Shown piece after piece: positions 41,596-51,230 of a DNA stretch of 64,000 nucleotides. The notes below the pieces were generated by a model. It saw nothing but the letters and a program-made list of their open reading frames with translations. It did no database searches and was not told where the DNA came from. Made by a program: the position numbers and the translations under genes. Origin of the DNA: Mantamonas sphyraenae (taxonomy: Eukaryota; CRuMs; Mantamonadidae). Every line of letters starts with the position of its first letter. Position 1 is the stretch's first letter. The stretch lies in NCBI GenBank assembly GCA_026936335.1, contig JAPMXV010000070.1, forward strand, positions 1-64,000, given 5' to 3'.

Positions 41596-42873
41596 CAATC
41601 CATTTGTGGTACTTGGGGCACTCGATGAAGAAGAGCGGACGTGGCTGGGTGTCGTCAGCAGCAGCAACGCGTCGCTGGGTGCTGTGAGCAGCGTGAGGAA
41701 ATCCTCGGTTGTCTCGACCTGCACCCAATCCGACGGTTCCTCCAGCCGCGCCTCAGCTGGGTGCAAGTCCTCCACAAGGGCGGTGAGATCGGACAGGAGC
41801 AAGAGGTGGTCGAGGAGATCCCCTGTGGGTGTGGCTGCGACAAGCTCGCCGACGCGCGCCTGCTTTTCTTGCAGCCGCGACGACGTCTCTTCAAATGGCA
41901 GAACGTGACTGTGCATCAGTGCATGGAGTCTTTGCTTGGTCTGTGCGTGGATGTCGTCCACCCAAGCGTGTAGCGCATGAATGTGCTCCTCAACCGTGGA
42001 CGCCGCTGCGGCGCTCGAACGACGCATGCGCGGCACACGATCACTGTATGCCTCGCGCAACCGATTGACTGCGTTCTGTTGCTCGCAAAGGATCCTCTGC
42101 GTGTCTTCTATCTGTGCTTGTGCTTGCTCCACGCTCCAGTCGGTCAGCGGGCCAAAGTCGTGCCCTTTGTGGTCCGCCAGCAGCAGACAGTCGCTGCACA
42201 CCACCTGCGTGCATTCGACACACACAAAGTCTTTGTCTTTGCTGTGCTCGACACACACGCGACGTCTGTATGCGGCCATCTCCATGCCGCTGTGGTCGGA
42301 AGAGTTTTTCAGTGCCAACGGCAGCATTCGGTGGACATCGACGTAGCAGCGTCCACACAAAGCTAACCTGCATGCGTTGCAATACCTCTCTGCGTCGCCA
42401 AAGCCACACTGGTTTGCACAGGGCACGGAGGAGGGCGCGCCAACCTCGTCCAGCGTGTCTTCTCCCTCGCCAGCCGTGGTCTCTTCCTCCTCCTGGTGTG
42501 ACATCGAAAGCACCAAGGACCACACATCCTCGCTGGACTGGTTGTGTACATCCTGACGCAACAGGGACGACAGCTTGGGCTTGGCCGATTTGGCAAGCGC
42601 TGCTTCCTGCTCGGCCACCTTGGCCTGCGCTGCTCGCTCTTCCTCAAGCCGCACACGGATGCGAGCCAAGGACACATCAAACCGAGGCAGCCCCTGCAGG
42701 CCGTGCATGCCCAGGGTGTGCTTGGTTTTGCACGTTGGGCAGTAGAGCGCGCGGGATGCGTTCACGAGCAGCTGCAAGCAGCCGTCACAAAACACGTGGC
42801 CACAGGACAACTCGCGTGCATCAACCAAACTCTCTTCGAGAGAGGTGAAGCACGTGGCACACGCCAACGCCAT
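41590..42873 (-). CDS. RING and B-box (TRIM-like) protein, probable E3 ubiquitin ligase
   Basis: The gene encodes 427 aa from the ATG at 42873; the frame upstream of that is low-complexity and overlaps the divergent gene. The RING finger is at residues 5-48: CATC, CGHVFCDGC, CPTC. A Glu/Ala-rich linker follows, then a B-box-1-like finger (CNACRLALCGRC) and a B-box 2 (CVEHSKDKDFVCVEC, VCSDCLLLADHKGHDF). A coiled coil runs from there to near the C-terminus. RING, B-boxes and coiled coil in this order define TRIM proteins, which are E3 ligases. No C-terminal SPRY or NHL domain is present. The gene is convergent and overlaps the preceding gene's stop by six bases. Confidence 0.88.
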   Translation of the reverse strand: MALACATCFTSLEESLVDARELSCGHVFCDGCLQLLVNASRALYCPTCKTKHTLGMHGLQGLPRFDVSLARIRVRLEEERAAQAKVAEQEAALAKSAKPKLSSLLRQDVHNQSSEDVWSLVLSMSHQEEEETTAGEGEDTLDEVGAPSSVPCANQCGFGDAERYCNACRLALCGRCYVDVHRMLPLALKNSSDHSGMEMAAYRRRVCVEHSKDKDFVCVECTQVVCSDCLLLADHKGHDFGPLTDWSVEQAQAQIEDTQRILCEQQNAVNRLREAYSDRVPRMRRSSAAAASTVEEHIHALHAWVDDIHAQTKQRLHALMHSHVLPFEETSSRLQEKQARVGELVAATPTGDLLDHLLLLSDLTALVEDLHPAEARLEEPSDWVQVETTEDFLTLLTAPSDALLLLTTPSHVRSSSSSAPSTTNGLS

Positions 42874-42933
42874 GTTTCGAACGGTTGGTGGCGACTGCGC
42901 AGGCCCACCCACCCAACCACAAACCACACCCAA
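42874..42933. promoter_or_regulatory. 60-bp bidirectional promoter interval
   Basis: This interval lies between the start codons of the RING/B-box gene (minus) and the 237-aa gene (plus). It is rich in A/C on the plus strand and has no recognised motif. Confidence 0.4.
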
Positions 42934-43647
42934 ATGAGCAGCAGCAAGGAAGAAGAGAAATCGTCCCGCTACACCCTGGACACCGGTGACATCAGCGATG
43001 AGCTGGAGAAGCAATACCCCGACGCGGCCGCGCTCCTGAAGCCCATGGAGGGACAAGGTGTCAAGCACTTTGACATCTATCTCATGCTGTGCAAACGCCT
43101 CGGCCTCACCGTGTACGGCGACATCTACGAGCAGTTCTCCACATGTGTGGTCGACGAGACGTGGAGCCTGAAGAAGACGCAGCTGCTCAAGTCGAGTGCC
43201 AAACAACGCATCCTCAAGGTGGTTCAGTCGATCCTCGACCATGACAAAGCCATGAGGAAGCTTGAGGAGCTGTTTGAGGCCGGAGAAAAGGCCTCCAGCG
43301 AGAGCACCGACAAGCTCATCTTCTCCTCGGAGGACTTGGAAGCGGCATACGGCGAGTTTCCCGTAATCGCCCAGCTGCTCGAGCCCCTTGTTGGCTGCTC
43401 CTTCAACGAGATCACCCACTTTCTCATCAAAAAGTGGGAGCTTCCCACCTTCTGCGACATGCAGAACGACTGGGAGGGCCAGGTGGTCACCAGTGACAGC
43501 GTGTTCCGCATGAACCAGACCTCGTTCGGCCTGCGCAGCGCCTGCCGTACAAATTTCCTGAAGAAGCTTGACGCCATGAACGAAACCTACAAGGCTCGTG
43601 TCTCCCTGGAGATCCCGGCCAACGCTTTCTTCAAGAAGCAGCAATAA
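42934..43647 (+). CDS. Unrecognised 237-aa helical protein
   Basis: The gene is a single exon starting MSSSKEEEKSSRYTLDTGD. The start at 42934 is chosen because the upstream part of the open frame lies inside the divergent gene. The protein has no signal peptide or TM. It contains amphipathic helices (YPDAAALLKPMEGQGVKHFD, ILKVVQSILDHDKAMRKLEE) and a repeated feel: YPDAAALLKPMEGQGVKHF and FPVIAQLLEPLVGCSFNEI are similar, suggesting an internal duplication of about 125 residues. No family is recognised. Confidence 0.7.
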   Translation: MSSSKEEEKSSRYTLDTGDISDELEKQYPDAAALLKPMEGQGVKHFDIYLMLCKRLGLTVYGDIYEQFSTCVVDETWSLKKTQLLKSSAKQRILKVVQSILDHDKAMRKLEELFEAGEKASSESTDKLIFSSEDLEAAYGEFPVIAQLLEPLVGCSFNEITHFLIKKWELPTFCDMQNDWEGQVVTSDSVFRMNQTSFGLRSACRTNFLKKLDAMNETYKARVSLEIPANAFFKKQQ

Positions 43648-43794
43648 TCGTGAGATGCACGGACCTGTCGAACTTTGCCTGCAGGCGAGCACGAACGCCC
43701 GCAGACTGCAGAAGCGCAAACAGAACAAAAGTCAAAACCCCGCGGCTCCTTTTTGCCAAAAAAGCCCTCCGCGGCCGCCACCAACCGCTCCCCC

Positions 43795-45231
43795 ATGCGC
43801 CCCCCGTCTCTTGCTGTCGGGTTTGCAATCACTGCAATCCTGTTGATCGTCAACCATGTGCAACCGTGGCATGCGCGCCGCCTGTACGCCACCCTGCGGT
43901 CGCAAGGAGCCAGCGTCCATGTCAACGAAGGATTCCAAATACGCGTCGTGCAATACCGCAAGGGCCACACAGACCTGCGCCAAATCAGCAACAGCACCGT
44001 GCCCGTCCTCATCCGGGGCTACACTCAGGCCGAAATCAGCAGCTGGCCTGCATGGGAACGCTGGCAGGACCCCGAACACTGGGCGAAGCGGCTCCCGCAG
44101 CTCCTGAACGCCCGCGTATCCAACACCAGCACATTCTACGTGGCCAAGTCCAAGCAGGCAAGTACAGGAGACAGCCAACTTAGTGTTGGGCGACGCGATG
44201 TCCACGTGGACACCTCTGTGGCCAGCGCGGTGGCCATGGACCGGACGCACGAGCTCAAAACCTATTTCTACTGGTCTCGCGGCATCAATGACACTGGACG
44301 CACGGTGCGAAGCGACGTCGACGACGTCCATGCCCGCCTGTGGATGGGCGACTCCACCACAGCCAACGTGTGGTTCACAAACTACGGCGTCACCACTCCG
44401 GCGCATCTCGACCGCAACCTCAACTTTGTCGTCCAGATGACTGGCAGCAAGCGCTGGTGGGTGTGGCCCCCGGCTCAAATCAGCTTCCTCCACCTCTTCC
44501 CATCCCTCCATGTCCACTTTCAACAGAGCCAGGTGCCGTTTGGCAGCAGCCTCAACGCAACCACGTACTCCCTGGTGCACAATGCCCAGGCCACACAATT
44601 TGATGTCCATCCAGGCGATCTCCTCTTTATGCCCGCCTACTGGATGCACCGTGTGCAGAGTCTCCACCACCACGCCATCAGCCTGAGCGTTATAGCCGAC
44701 TCCCCGCAACAAGACGCTTGCGCACAAGCCTTCAACGCCCCGCTGCCCTTCCAGTCCCACTGGAGCATGCAACAACGCACCGTTTCAGCACGCGTGTACG
44801 CACGCATCCTCCTCCACGAGCTGCTGGCCGTACTTCCGTACCCAAACCCGGCGTCGGTGGACGCACATAGCCTGGGGTTCCTCCAGGGCATCCGCACCCC
44901 CCACGAGTTTGTTTCAGTCCTCCTCGCCTCCCGTTTCTCACCTCTCGCGCCCCATCTGCTGAGTCGCCCCGACGACGTTGCATACGCCGTCACTCGCACC
45001 CGCTGCTTCGAACAGAGTCGCGTCAGCGATGCCACACGCGACTACTGGCGCAGCCACATACGCAAACACGTCGTGCAACCTCTCCTGGCCTCCAACGTTG
45101 CCCAACGTGGCTTTGTCGACTTTTGCCTTGCCGACCATCTCGAGCAGATCGGCGCCTGGGCGCTCGGCCCCACCAATGCCATCCACTTTCTGCGCATGTG
45201 TTTCATGAACGCCTTTGGCGAGGACCAATAG
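43795..45231 (+). CDS. Membrane-anchored JmjC/cupin-8 dioxygenase-like protein
   Basis: The gene encodes 478 aa from the ATG at 43795, so that the hydrophobic segment (LAVGFAITAILLIVNHV) lies at the N-terminus as a type II anchor. The catalytic cupin region has an HxD-type pair (PAHLDRNLNFVVQ) followed by KRWWVWPP and a later His in PGDLLFMPAYWMHRV. This is the order of Fe(II)/2-oxoglutarate oxygenases of the JmjC/cupin-8 class. The GDSTTANVWFTNYGVTTPAH block resembles the substrate-pocket segment of that class. Anchor plus catalytic domain suggests a secretory-pathway lumenal enzyme. The substrate is unknown. The C-terminal 150 residues are helical and unassigned. Confidence 0.8.
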   Translation: MRPPSLAVGFAITAILLIVNHVQPWHARRLYATLRSQGASVHVNEGFQIRVVQYRKGHTDLRQISNSTVPVLIRGYTQAEISSWPAWERWQDPEHWAKRLPQLLNARVSNTSTFYVAKSKQASTGDSQLSVGRRDVHVDTSVASAVAMDRTHELKTYFYWSRGINDTGRTVRSDVDDVHARLWMGDSTTANVWFTNYGVTTPAHLDRNLNFVVQMTGSKRWWVWPPAQISFLHLFPSLHVHFQQSQVPFGSSLNATTYSLVHNAQATQFDVHPGDLLFMPAYWMHRVQSLHHHAISLSVIADSPQQDACAQAFNAPLPFQSHWSMQQRTVSARVYARILLHELLAVLPYPNPASVDAHSLGFLQGIRTPHEFVSVLLASRFSPLAPHLLSRPDDVAYAVTRTRCFEQSRVSDATRDYWRSHIRKHVVQPLLASNVAQRGFVDFCLADHLEQIGAWALGPTNAIHFLRMCFMNAFGEDQ

Positions 45232-45315
45232 GCCAATAGGCCAAGCAAAGGTGGGACAGAACCCACCATCCACCCCCTAGCTCGCCCAAAATAATTAAAC
45301 AGTATTTCCGACCCC

Positions 45316-45897
45316 ATGGAAGCACTCGCCAACGAGGACGTCCAGGCAAAGATCCAGCGCTACGAGGCCTTCCTCAACGACACCCTCAAGGAGGAGCTGC
45401 GCTTGGTCATGCTCGAGCGGGACCAGGTCTCGGAACGCCTGAGCGCTTAGTACGCACACACACACACAAACACACACACGCCTGACCAGCAACCGACTCA
45501 CACTCAGCATGCGCTCCCTCCCGTCTCCCTCTCTCTCTCGATCTCTCTCTCTCTTCACAGTTCTGAGCTCAAGGCCGTGCTCGACACACTGCGTCGGAAC
45601 AAAGAGGCCGGCGTCTCTGAGCTGAAAACCATGGTGGACATCGGATCGGGTGTGTACATGCAAGCCAAGGCTGAACAGTGCGACCAAGTGTTTGTGGACG
45701 TGGGCTTGGGCTTCCACGTCGCCATGGACTACGACGAGGCTGACGAAGCCTGCGATAGAATGCAGGCCCACCTCCTCGACCAGCTCGAAGCCCTCAGCAC
45801 ACGCGCCAACCAGCAGCGTGCCAGGATACGACTTGTCCTCGAAGCCGTCGATGAGCTCCTTCGCAGCGATGCAGATGACGGCAAGCGGCGACGATGA
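45316..45897 (+). CDS. UXT: UXT, alpha-type prefoldin-like protein
   Basis: Two exons are predicted: 45316-45449 and 45561-45897 (intron 111 bp, GTACGC..CACAG, phase 2), 156 aa. Splicing creates ERLSAYSELKAVLDTL across the junction and avoids the in-frame TAG that would end exon 1. The N-terminal RYEAFLNDTLKEELR, the central VDIGSGVYMQAKA and VFVDVGLGFHVAMDYDEA match UXT, whose length (about 157 aa) agrees. UXT is part of prefoldin-like (URI/R2TP-linked) assemblies with coiled-coil arms around a beta core. The intron is a mix of CA and CT repeats ending in a long polypyrimidine tract. Confidence 0.9.
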
Positions 45898-46076
45898 CCC
45901 CCGGTCTCCAATCCCCTCTCCAGCACTATGAAATTCACTGTATTCCACCCCCACACTCTCTGTCACATTCCGATACTCCGCGTTCAATGGCCCCGTTCTC
46001 TCTTGCACCTTGTCTCCTTGCAAATGCACCAAGCAAGCGCCGCGTGGCCCAAGCCGATTGGAACCGAACAGCCCCC

Positions 46077-49000
46077 ATGTCCACCACCACCGGACTGCCT
46101 TCGGTGCGCAAGGTCTCGTCGGTCAACATGGCCTTTATCTACCGCAAAGGGTACGTGGGGTCTCTCTGCCCGCACACTGTCCGCCTCCGTCTCCCGGTTT
46201 TCCTTCCGCTGACGCCGACGTTGCCCCCCACAGCCAAGCCGACACACTGCGCACCCCGAAACGCAACCCGCTGGTCAACAAACGCAACTACGCGTGGACC
46301 AAGTCCGAAGCATACGGCGACGTGCAGGTAAGCAATGCGTCCGGTCTTATCCGCCCCTCTCTGCGTTCTGGGGGGGCCCTCGGAAGAACGCCAGAAGTTG
46401 CCCGGTGGGATGGGGAAGCTTGTCCGAACTTTTTTTGCCCAAACCGCAACCCCCGACTCACGGCGCGGGTCGGCCGACCATGCCATCCACACAGAGAGAA
46501 CTGGAAGACTATTGGGAGTCCCAGGTGCACGACAAGTCGCTGCAGGAACTCGGTAGCCGCAATCTCAAGAAGCTGATCCGCAGCAAATCCGTCCCGGAAG
46601 CTTGGCGCAGGCGCATCTGGCTCCACGTCACAGGTGCTGTCCACCTCCTCGAGGAAAACCCTCATATGTACACCGATGCCATTGCGGCCACCTTTGGAGA
46701 CACGTACGTCACCATGCGCCCGCAAAAGGGCCCCTTTCCCCACACCGCAAATCCCTCTCGTTCGTCGCGCGTGGACTGTGTTTTTCGCCAACCCACCCCT
46801 GACGCAATCCTCACGCATCGTCCGCAACACGAACACACACACACACACACATCTCCACAGTGTCCCTCGACAGGTCATCAACGTCCCAGACTTTGGCTGC
46901 AAGGCCGATCTGGGCGCAAGTCTGCCGGCCAACATGACGGTCCACCGTTCGCCGTCGCTCGTCTCCTTGGCCAGCATGCGCTCCAACAGCATGCTCGGCG
47001 ACGTAGACCTGGACAAGGTGCTCAACAAGGCCGAAGCTGCCGCCCAATCTTCCTCCACCAAGACGACAGCCCACGCTTTGCGCAGCGAGGACCGCAGCGT
47101 CATGTCTCCGGCGTCCGGATTCTCCAAGTTTAAGCAATCGCGCAGCAATATGAACAGCATTGTGGACGAAAGTGACCTGGACGGCGTCGACGATGCGCAT
47201 GACAACAGCAGCAGCAGTGCTGGACAGGCCCAGAAAGTGGGCAACATCACAATCAAACCCCTGGACGACCAGGGCCAACACCTGCTCCCGACGGGCACAG
47301 AGGGTGAGGAGGACGAAGAAGACGCGTCCACCCTCGTCACCGATGAGGACGCTGCACACACCCACGAGGACCACCAGGACATCGACACAGACACAGACAC
47401 GGTGGCCACAGACGCAGAATACCATGATTCAGAGTCCAACGTGCCCGAGGCCGAGGTTTCTGACAGCTGGGTTGTCGTCGACGCCAGAGATATCATCATG
47501 CACACGCGTTCCCAACAGGGCGACGACGCAGAGGACACAGACACGGACACGTCAGCGTCGGTAGGAAGCGGCGGCGGCAGGCCTTCCATCGATCGTCCGC
47601 GCCTTGGCGACATCCCCACCATGGTGCGCCGGTCGTCCATCGACCTCACAGGCATCAACAGGCGGCGCATGAGCATGGAGGGCAAGCGGCCCGCAGGCGG
47701 CGGCGGCACCCTCACCAGCAGCAGCAGCAGCAACAGCCTGGCCTCCTTCGGACGCAATGACAGCGCACAGCTTGCGCGTGAGCGCTCCATCTCCGTCATG
47801 GAGTATTTTGAGAAGGAGGATGTGCTCCACCAGCAGGACCAGCCCTTCCTCTTCCTCTCCAGCAAGGGCATTGCCGCTGCACACAGACTGCTCGTTGTGT
47901 TTGCCCACGAAAACACAGAGGTCTCCTACTGTCCTGTGTTGCCCTACCTTGTCGGCTTCCTCCTCATCTACCTCGACGAGCCCGAGGTGTATGCCGTCCT
48001 GGACTGCCTGTACAAGGGCAAGCCCCTCAGTGGTGAGGACCAATGCCCGTACCTGCACACCACCGAGCAGGAGACAGCCGTGTTTGTGGAAACCTTTGTC
48101 GACCTGGTCAAGCTGCGCGTGTCGCGCGTGTACAAGCACGTCCACAACGACGAATCGGACATTCACCTGGACGAGTTTGCCGTCGAGTGGTTCACCCGGT
48201 TCTTCCTAGGCTCCATGCCGTTTGAGTGTGTCATGCACATCATGGACTGCTACCTCAACGAGGGCACCAAGATCCTCTACCGCATCTCCCTTGCCCTCCT
48301 CAAGGAATTCAAGAACGACCTTCTCGCTTGCAACGACTACCACAGCTTCCGTGTCACCCTCACTGAACTGTGCCACGACATGACCATCGAGCGCCTGCAA
48401 GACGTCCTCAAAACTGCCTTTGGCATCTATTTGTCTCGTGCACACGTCGACAAGCGCGACAAGAAGAACTGGGGCAACATTGCCGAAATCACTGCGCGGC
48501 TGGACACCCTGACCACAGTCGGCCATTCGGGCAACGGCGTCTACCGCAGACCACACCTCGACTGCAAGAGCAAGGTGTTTGACGAATACCTGCAGTTTGA
48601 GATGCTGTGGACGTGGCTGCCTGCAAAGATGGCCATCCGCGACGGGCGCAGGCTGTTCTGCACATCCGAGGATGGATACAGTCTGACGATGCTGTTTGAA
48701 AAGTGCAAGGGCAGTGGTGCGAACCTGCTTCTGGTGCGTACCATGGACCACCACGTGTTTGGCGCCTATACCAACATGTGCTGGCAGCTCTACAACCAAT
48801 TCAAGTACTACGGCAACGGAGAATGCTTCATTTTCACCATGGCGCAGCCACACCCGGACAACCGCCACCGCATGTTGTACACGCCCAAGAAGTACGAATG
48901 GTGTGGCGACAACCAGGATCGCTGCTTCATGATGAGCACCCGCGACTCGCTCATGATCGGCGGCAGTCGTACAGCCATTTACCTGGACAAGAATCTGGAG

Positions 49001-49111
49001 AACGGCAGCACGTACCAGTGTGCCACCTTCAACTCGCCCAAGTTGGTGTCGACAAAGAGCTCTGACTTTGTGGTCAAGAATATCGAGGTGTGGGGGTTTG
49101 CCAGTTCGTGA
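46077..49111 (+). CDS. TBC1D24: TBC1D24-like TBC-TLDc protein
   Basis: Four exons are predicted: 46077-46150, 46234-46327, 46495-46703 and 46861-49111, 875 aa. The TBC part starts in exon 3 (RRRIWLHVTGAVHLLEENP) and continues over the junction as FGDTVPRQVINVPDFGC. It resumes after an acidic, Ser- and Asp/Thr-rich insertion of about 290 residues with VEYFEKED-like sequence, SYCPVLPYLVGFLLIYLDEP and EGTKILYRISLALLKEF. A TLDc domain fills the C-terminus (WTWLPAKMAIRDGRRLFC, YYGNGECFIF, IEVWGFASS). The order TBC then TLDc is that of animal TBC1D24, which acts in vesicle trafficking and oxidative-stress resistance. The catalytic Arg of IxxDxxR is not present in YTDAIAATF and the Gln of YxQG is absent, as in TBC1D24, so GAP activity is doubtful. 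Confidence 0.86.
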
Positions 49112-49171
49112 GTGCGCGAGTGTGTGTGTTGTTTTCCACAAACGCAAATGCAACCAAGATTGTGGCACCGC

Positions 49172-49223
49172 AACGGGCGTGTGTGTGCTGTGTGTGTGCT
49201 GTGTGTGTGCTGTGTGTGCACCT
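49172..49223. repeat. GT-rich microsatellite
   Basis: Three near-identical 11-mers (gtgtgtgtgct) in tandem form a GT-rich tract between the TBC1D24-like stop and the PSMD9 start. Confidence 0.7.
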
Positions 49224-49257
49224 ACTCCCGCACCCAACGAACCAACAGAACCACTCC

Positions 49258-50106
49258 ATGTCCTCTTCCTCCTCCTCTTCCTCATCCAGCAACACGTTGG
49301 ACGTGTCGTTGGAAGACGGGGAGTTGTCCAAGTCGCTCGCGTACTCGTACGAAACTCTGGCAGAGGCGGTGGAGGAAGAGTTTGCTGAGGAGCTTGCCGC
49401 GCTTGGGCCAGAGAACAACGGAGGGCAGCTGAGCGTCAAGTACATGCAGTGTCTGCTGGCAAAGCGGGATGCACTGGAGGATCAGATTGCAGGCGTCATG
49501 GCGATGTTGGAAAGCAACGGCAACCCCGGCCTGGACGGCCCGCTGATCGATAGCCAGGGCTTCCCTCGCGACGACATTGACGTGCTGACCGTGCGCACAG
49601 GACGCAACGCGGTGGCCATGCTCAACACAGACCACAAGCGATTGACACAGGAAATCGAACAGCAAATGTATGCGCTTCACGCACAGGAGGCGGCCAAGGA
49701 GCAGTCTGAGGAAGGGTCGGAAGCGGAAGCGGAAGCGGAAGTCGCACAGAGGGACGAGATGGTGGAGGAGGTGACTGTGGAAGAGGAAGAGGGCAACGAC
49801 AATGCATTGAGTGTGGAGCACAAAGACACGCCGGCATGTGCGCGTGTGGAAACCGTGGCAGATGGGTCTCCAGCAGCAAGCGCGGGTCTGCAGGCAGGAG
49901 ACGCCGTCCTGCGGTTTGGTCAGGTGGACGCCAGTGTACAGTCGCAATCAGTGATGCCTGCCATTGCCAGGGAGGTGCAGAGTCACGAGAACCGGGAGGT
50001 GGAGGTGCTGGTGCGCAGGACTGACGGCCAGGTGCTGCAGCTGCAGCTGCGTCCCAGGAGATGGAGCGGACGGGGTACGTTGGGATGTTACATTGTGCCA
50101 GAATGA
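49258..50106 (+). CDS. PSMD9: PSMD9 (proteasome assembly chaperone p27/Nas2)
   Basis: The gene is a single exon of 282 aa. The N-terminal helical part contains LLAKRDALEDQIAGVMAMLE, then GPLIDSQGFPRDDIDV and VRTGRNAVAMLNTDHKRL, which match the Nas2/PSMD9 N-domain. A PDZ domain follows: VADGSPAASAGLQAGDAVLR and the closing PRRWSGRGTLGCYIVP. The family chaperones Rpt5 during assembly of the 19S proteasome base. The protein is longer than human PSMD9 (223 aa) because of a Ser-run N-terminus and a Glu/Ala-rich linker (about residues 145-185). It converges on SLC66A2 with 50 bp between stops, including a run of twelve C at 50119-50130. Confidence 0.93.
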   Translation: MSSSSSSSSSSNTLDVSLEDGELSKSLAYSYETLAEAVEEEFAEELAALGPENNGGQLSVKYMQCLLAKRDALEDQIAGVMAMLESNGNPGLDGPLIDSQGFPRDDIDVLTVRTGRNAVAMLNTDHKRLTQEIEQQMYALHAQEAAKEQSEEGSEAEAEAEVAQRDEMVEEVTVEEEEGNDNALSVEHKDTPACARVETVADGSPAASAGLQAGDAVLRFGQVDASVQSQSVMPAIAREVQSHENREVEVLVRRTDGQVLQLQLRPRRWSGRGTLGCYIVPE

Positions 50107-50156
50107 GGGTTTGTTGAGCCCCCCCCCCCCAGGAAGACAGCGTCCACAGGTGGCCA

Positions 50157-51123
50157 TCATTCGGCGTTGTCGCCCTTCTCCTCTTTCAAACCAGCGTCCA
50201 TGGTCCACACTTGCCGAGCGATGTACAGATTGACAGCAAGCTGAATGAAACCACACATAACAAACTGGAACGGAGCAGCAGTGATGACAAAGTAGATGGA
50301 GTTGAAAGCCGAGCCGATAAGCCAGGAGGCAAGCAGCGAGTGCGACAACCCAATGGTGCTGTTGTTGACGTGGTTGCGGTACGCTTGGGGCACGCCCAGC
50401 ACACTCTCCAGGCCCAATGCCACCAACCCCAGACCCTCGATGTACCACCGTTGTGGCAGAAAGAGCAGCGAGAGGAGCGAATTGAAGATGACCAGCGCAC
50501 AGAAGTACACCACTGCAGACGACGCAGGGGCGGGACACACACACAGAGTGAGGGGATACATGACGCGCCGCGGTGTGGACGATGTGAAGCGGCGCATGGC
50601 AAGGTTTCTGTGTCAGCAGCAAAGCGTGGAGGACGGCGGAGAAACACTGTGAGGCGGCAGTTGAAAACGCACGATAGCTGATGTAGTCGTCCCAGGCCCA
50701 AAAGAACTGCCAATTCCAGTCTGTGGGAGGTGAGCAACGGTGCACGCATGCGTGTCAGCTTGTGTTGCAAAATGAAAAGGAGCTGTGCGCTTTGTCTGAG
50801 CCCCAATGGTGACGCAGTTGTCAAAACACACCAAAGATGCTGCGCTTCCGTCGCAGCTCGTCGCGCTTGCTGTCGCAGATGGCATGAAGGATGACCAGTT
50901 GGGTGATGATCATGAGTAGGGACTGCAGGAGCAGCGTCGAGTCAAACGGCTTGCCGAACCAGAAGAACACGCGCAACACGTTGCAGTTGAGCAAGATGAA
51001 CGACACCCACGGCGAATAGCCCTGCGCCCTGTTATTCATCAGCTCCCTATACTGTGGCACAAACCCGGCCGATGGGCCAATGGCAATCACCACGTCGAGC
51101 ACAAACTGCACCAGTGTGGCCAT
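50157..51123 (-). CDS. SLC66A2: PQ-loop membrane protein SLC66A2 (PQLC1)
   Basis: Three exons are predicted: 51123-50832, 50720-50673 and 50512-50157, both introns phase 1, 231 aa. The 48-nt middle exon supplies DWNWQFFWAWDDYISY. Joining gives RRKRSIFDWNWQFFWAW and YISYLVYFCALVIF, the usual SLC66A2 linker between two triple-helix bundles. Both PQ-loops are present: GFVPQYRELMNNRAQGYS and GVPQAYRNHVNNSTIGLS. LRVFFWFGKPFDSTLLLQS is diagnostic for this subfamily, related to yeast Any1 and implicated in endosomal phospholipid handling. An upstream in-frame ATG at 51213 is only 17 bp from the CPT2 stop, so 51123 is preferred. Confidence 0.9.
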
Positions 51124-51230
51124 GCCGGCGGAACAAGCAAAGGAAAGAACCTGTGGCCCAGAAACCCAAAACTGAAATGGTTTGCCGCGCGCATCCCTTG
51201 CACTGCACTTCATTCCATTCTCTCTTCACT

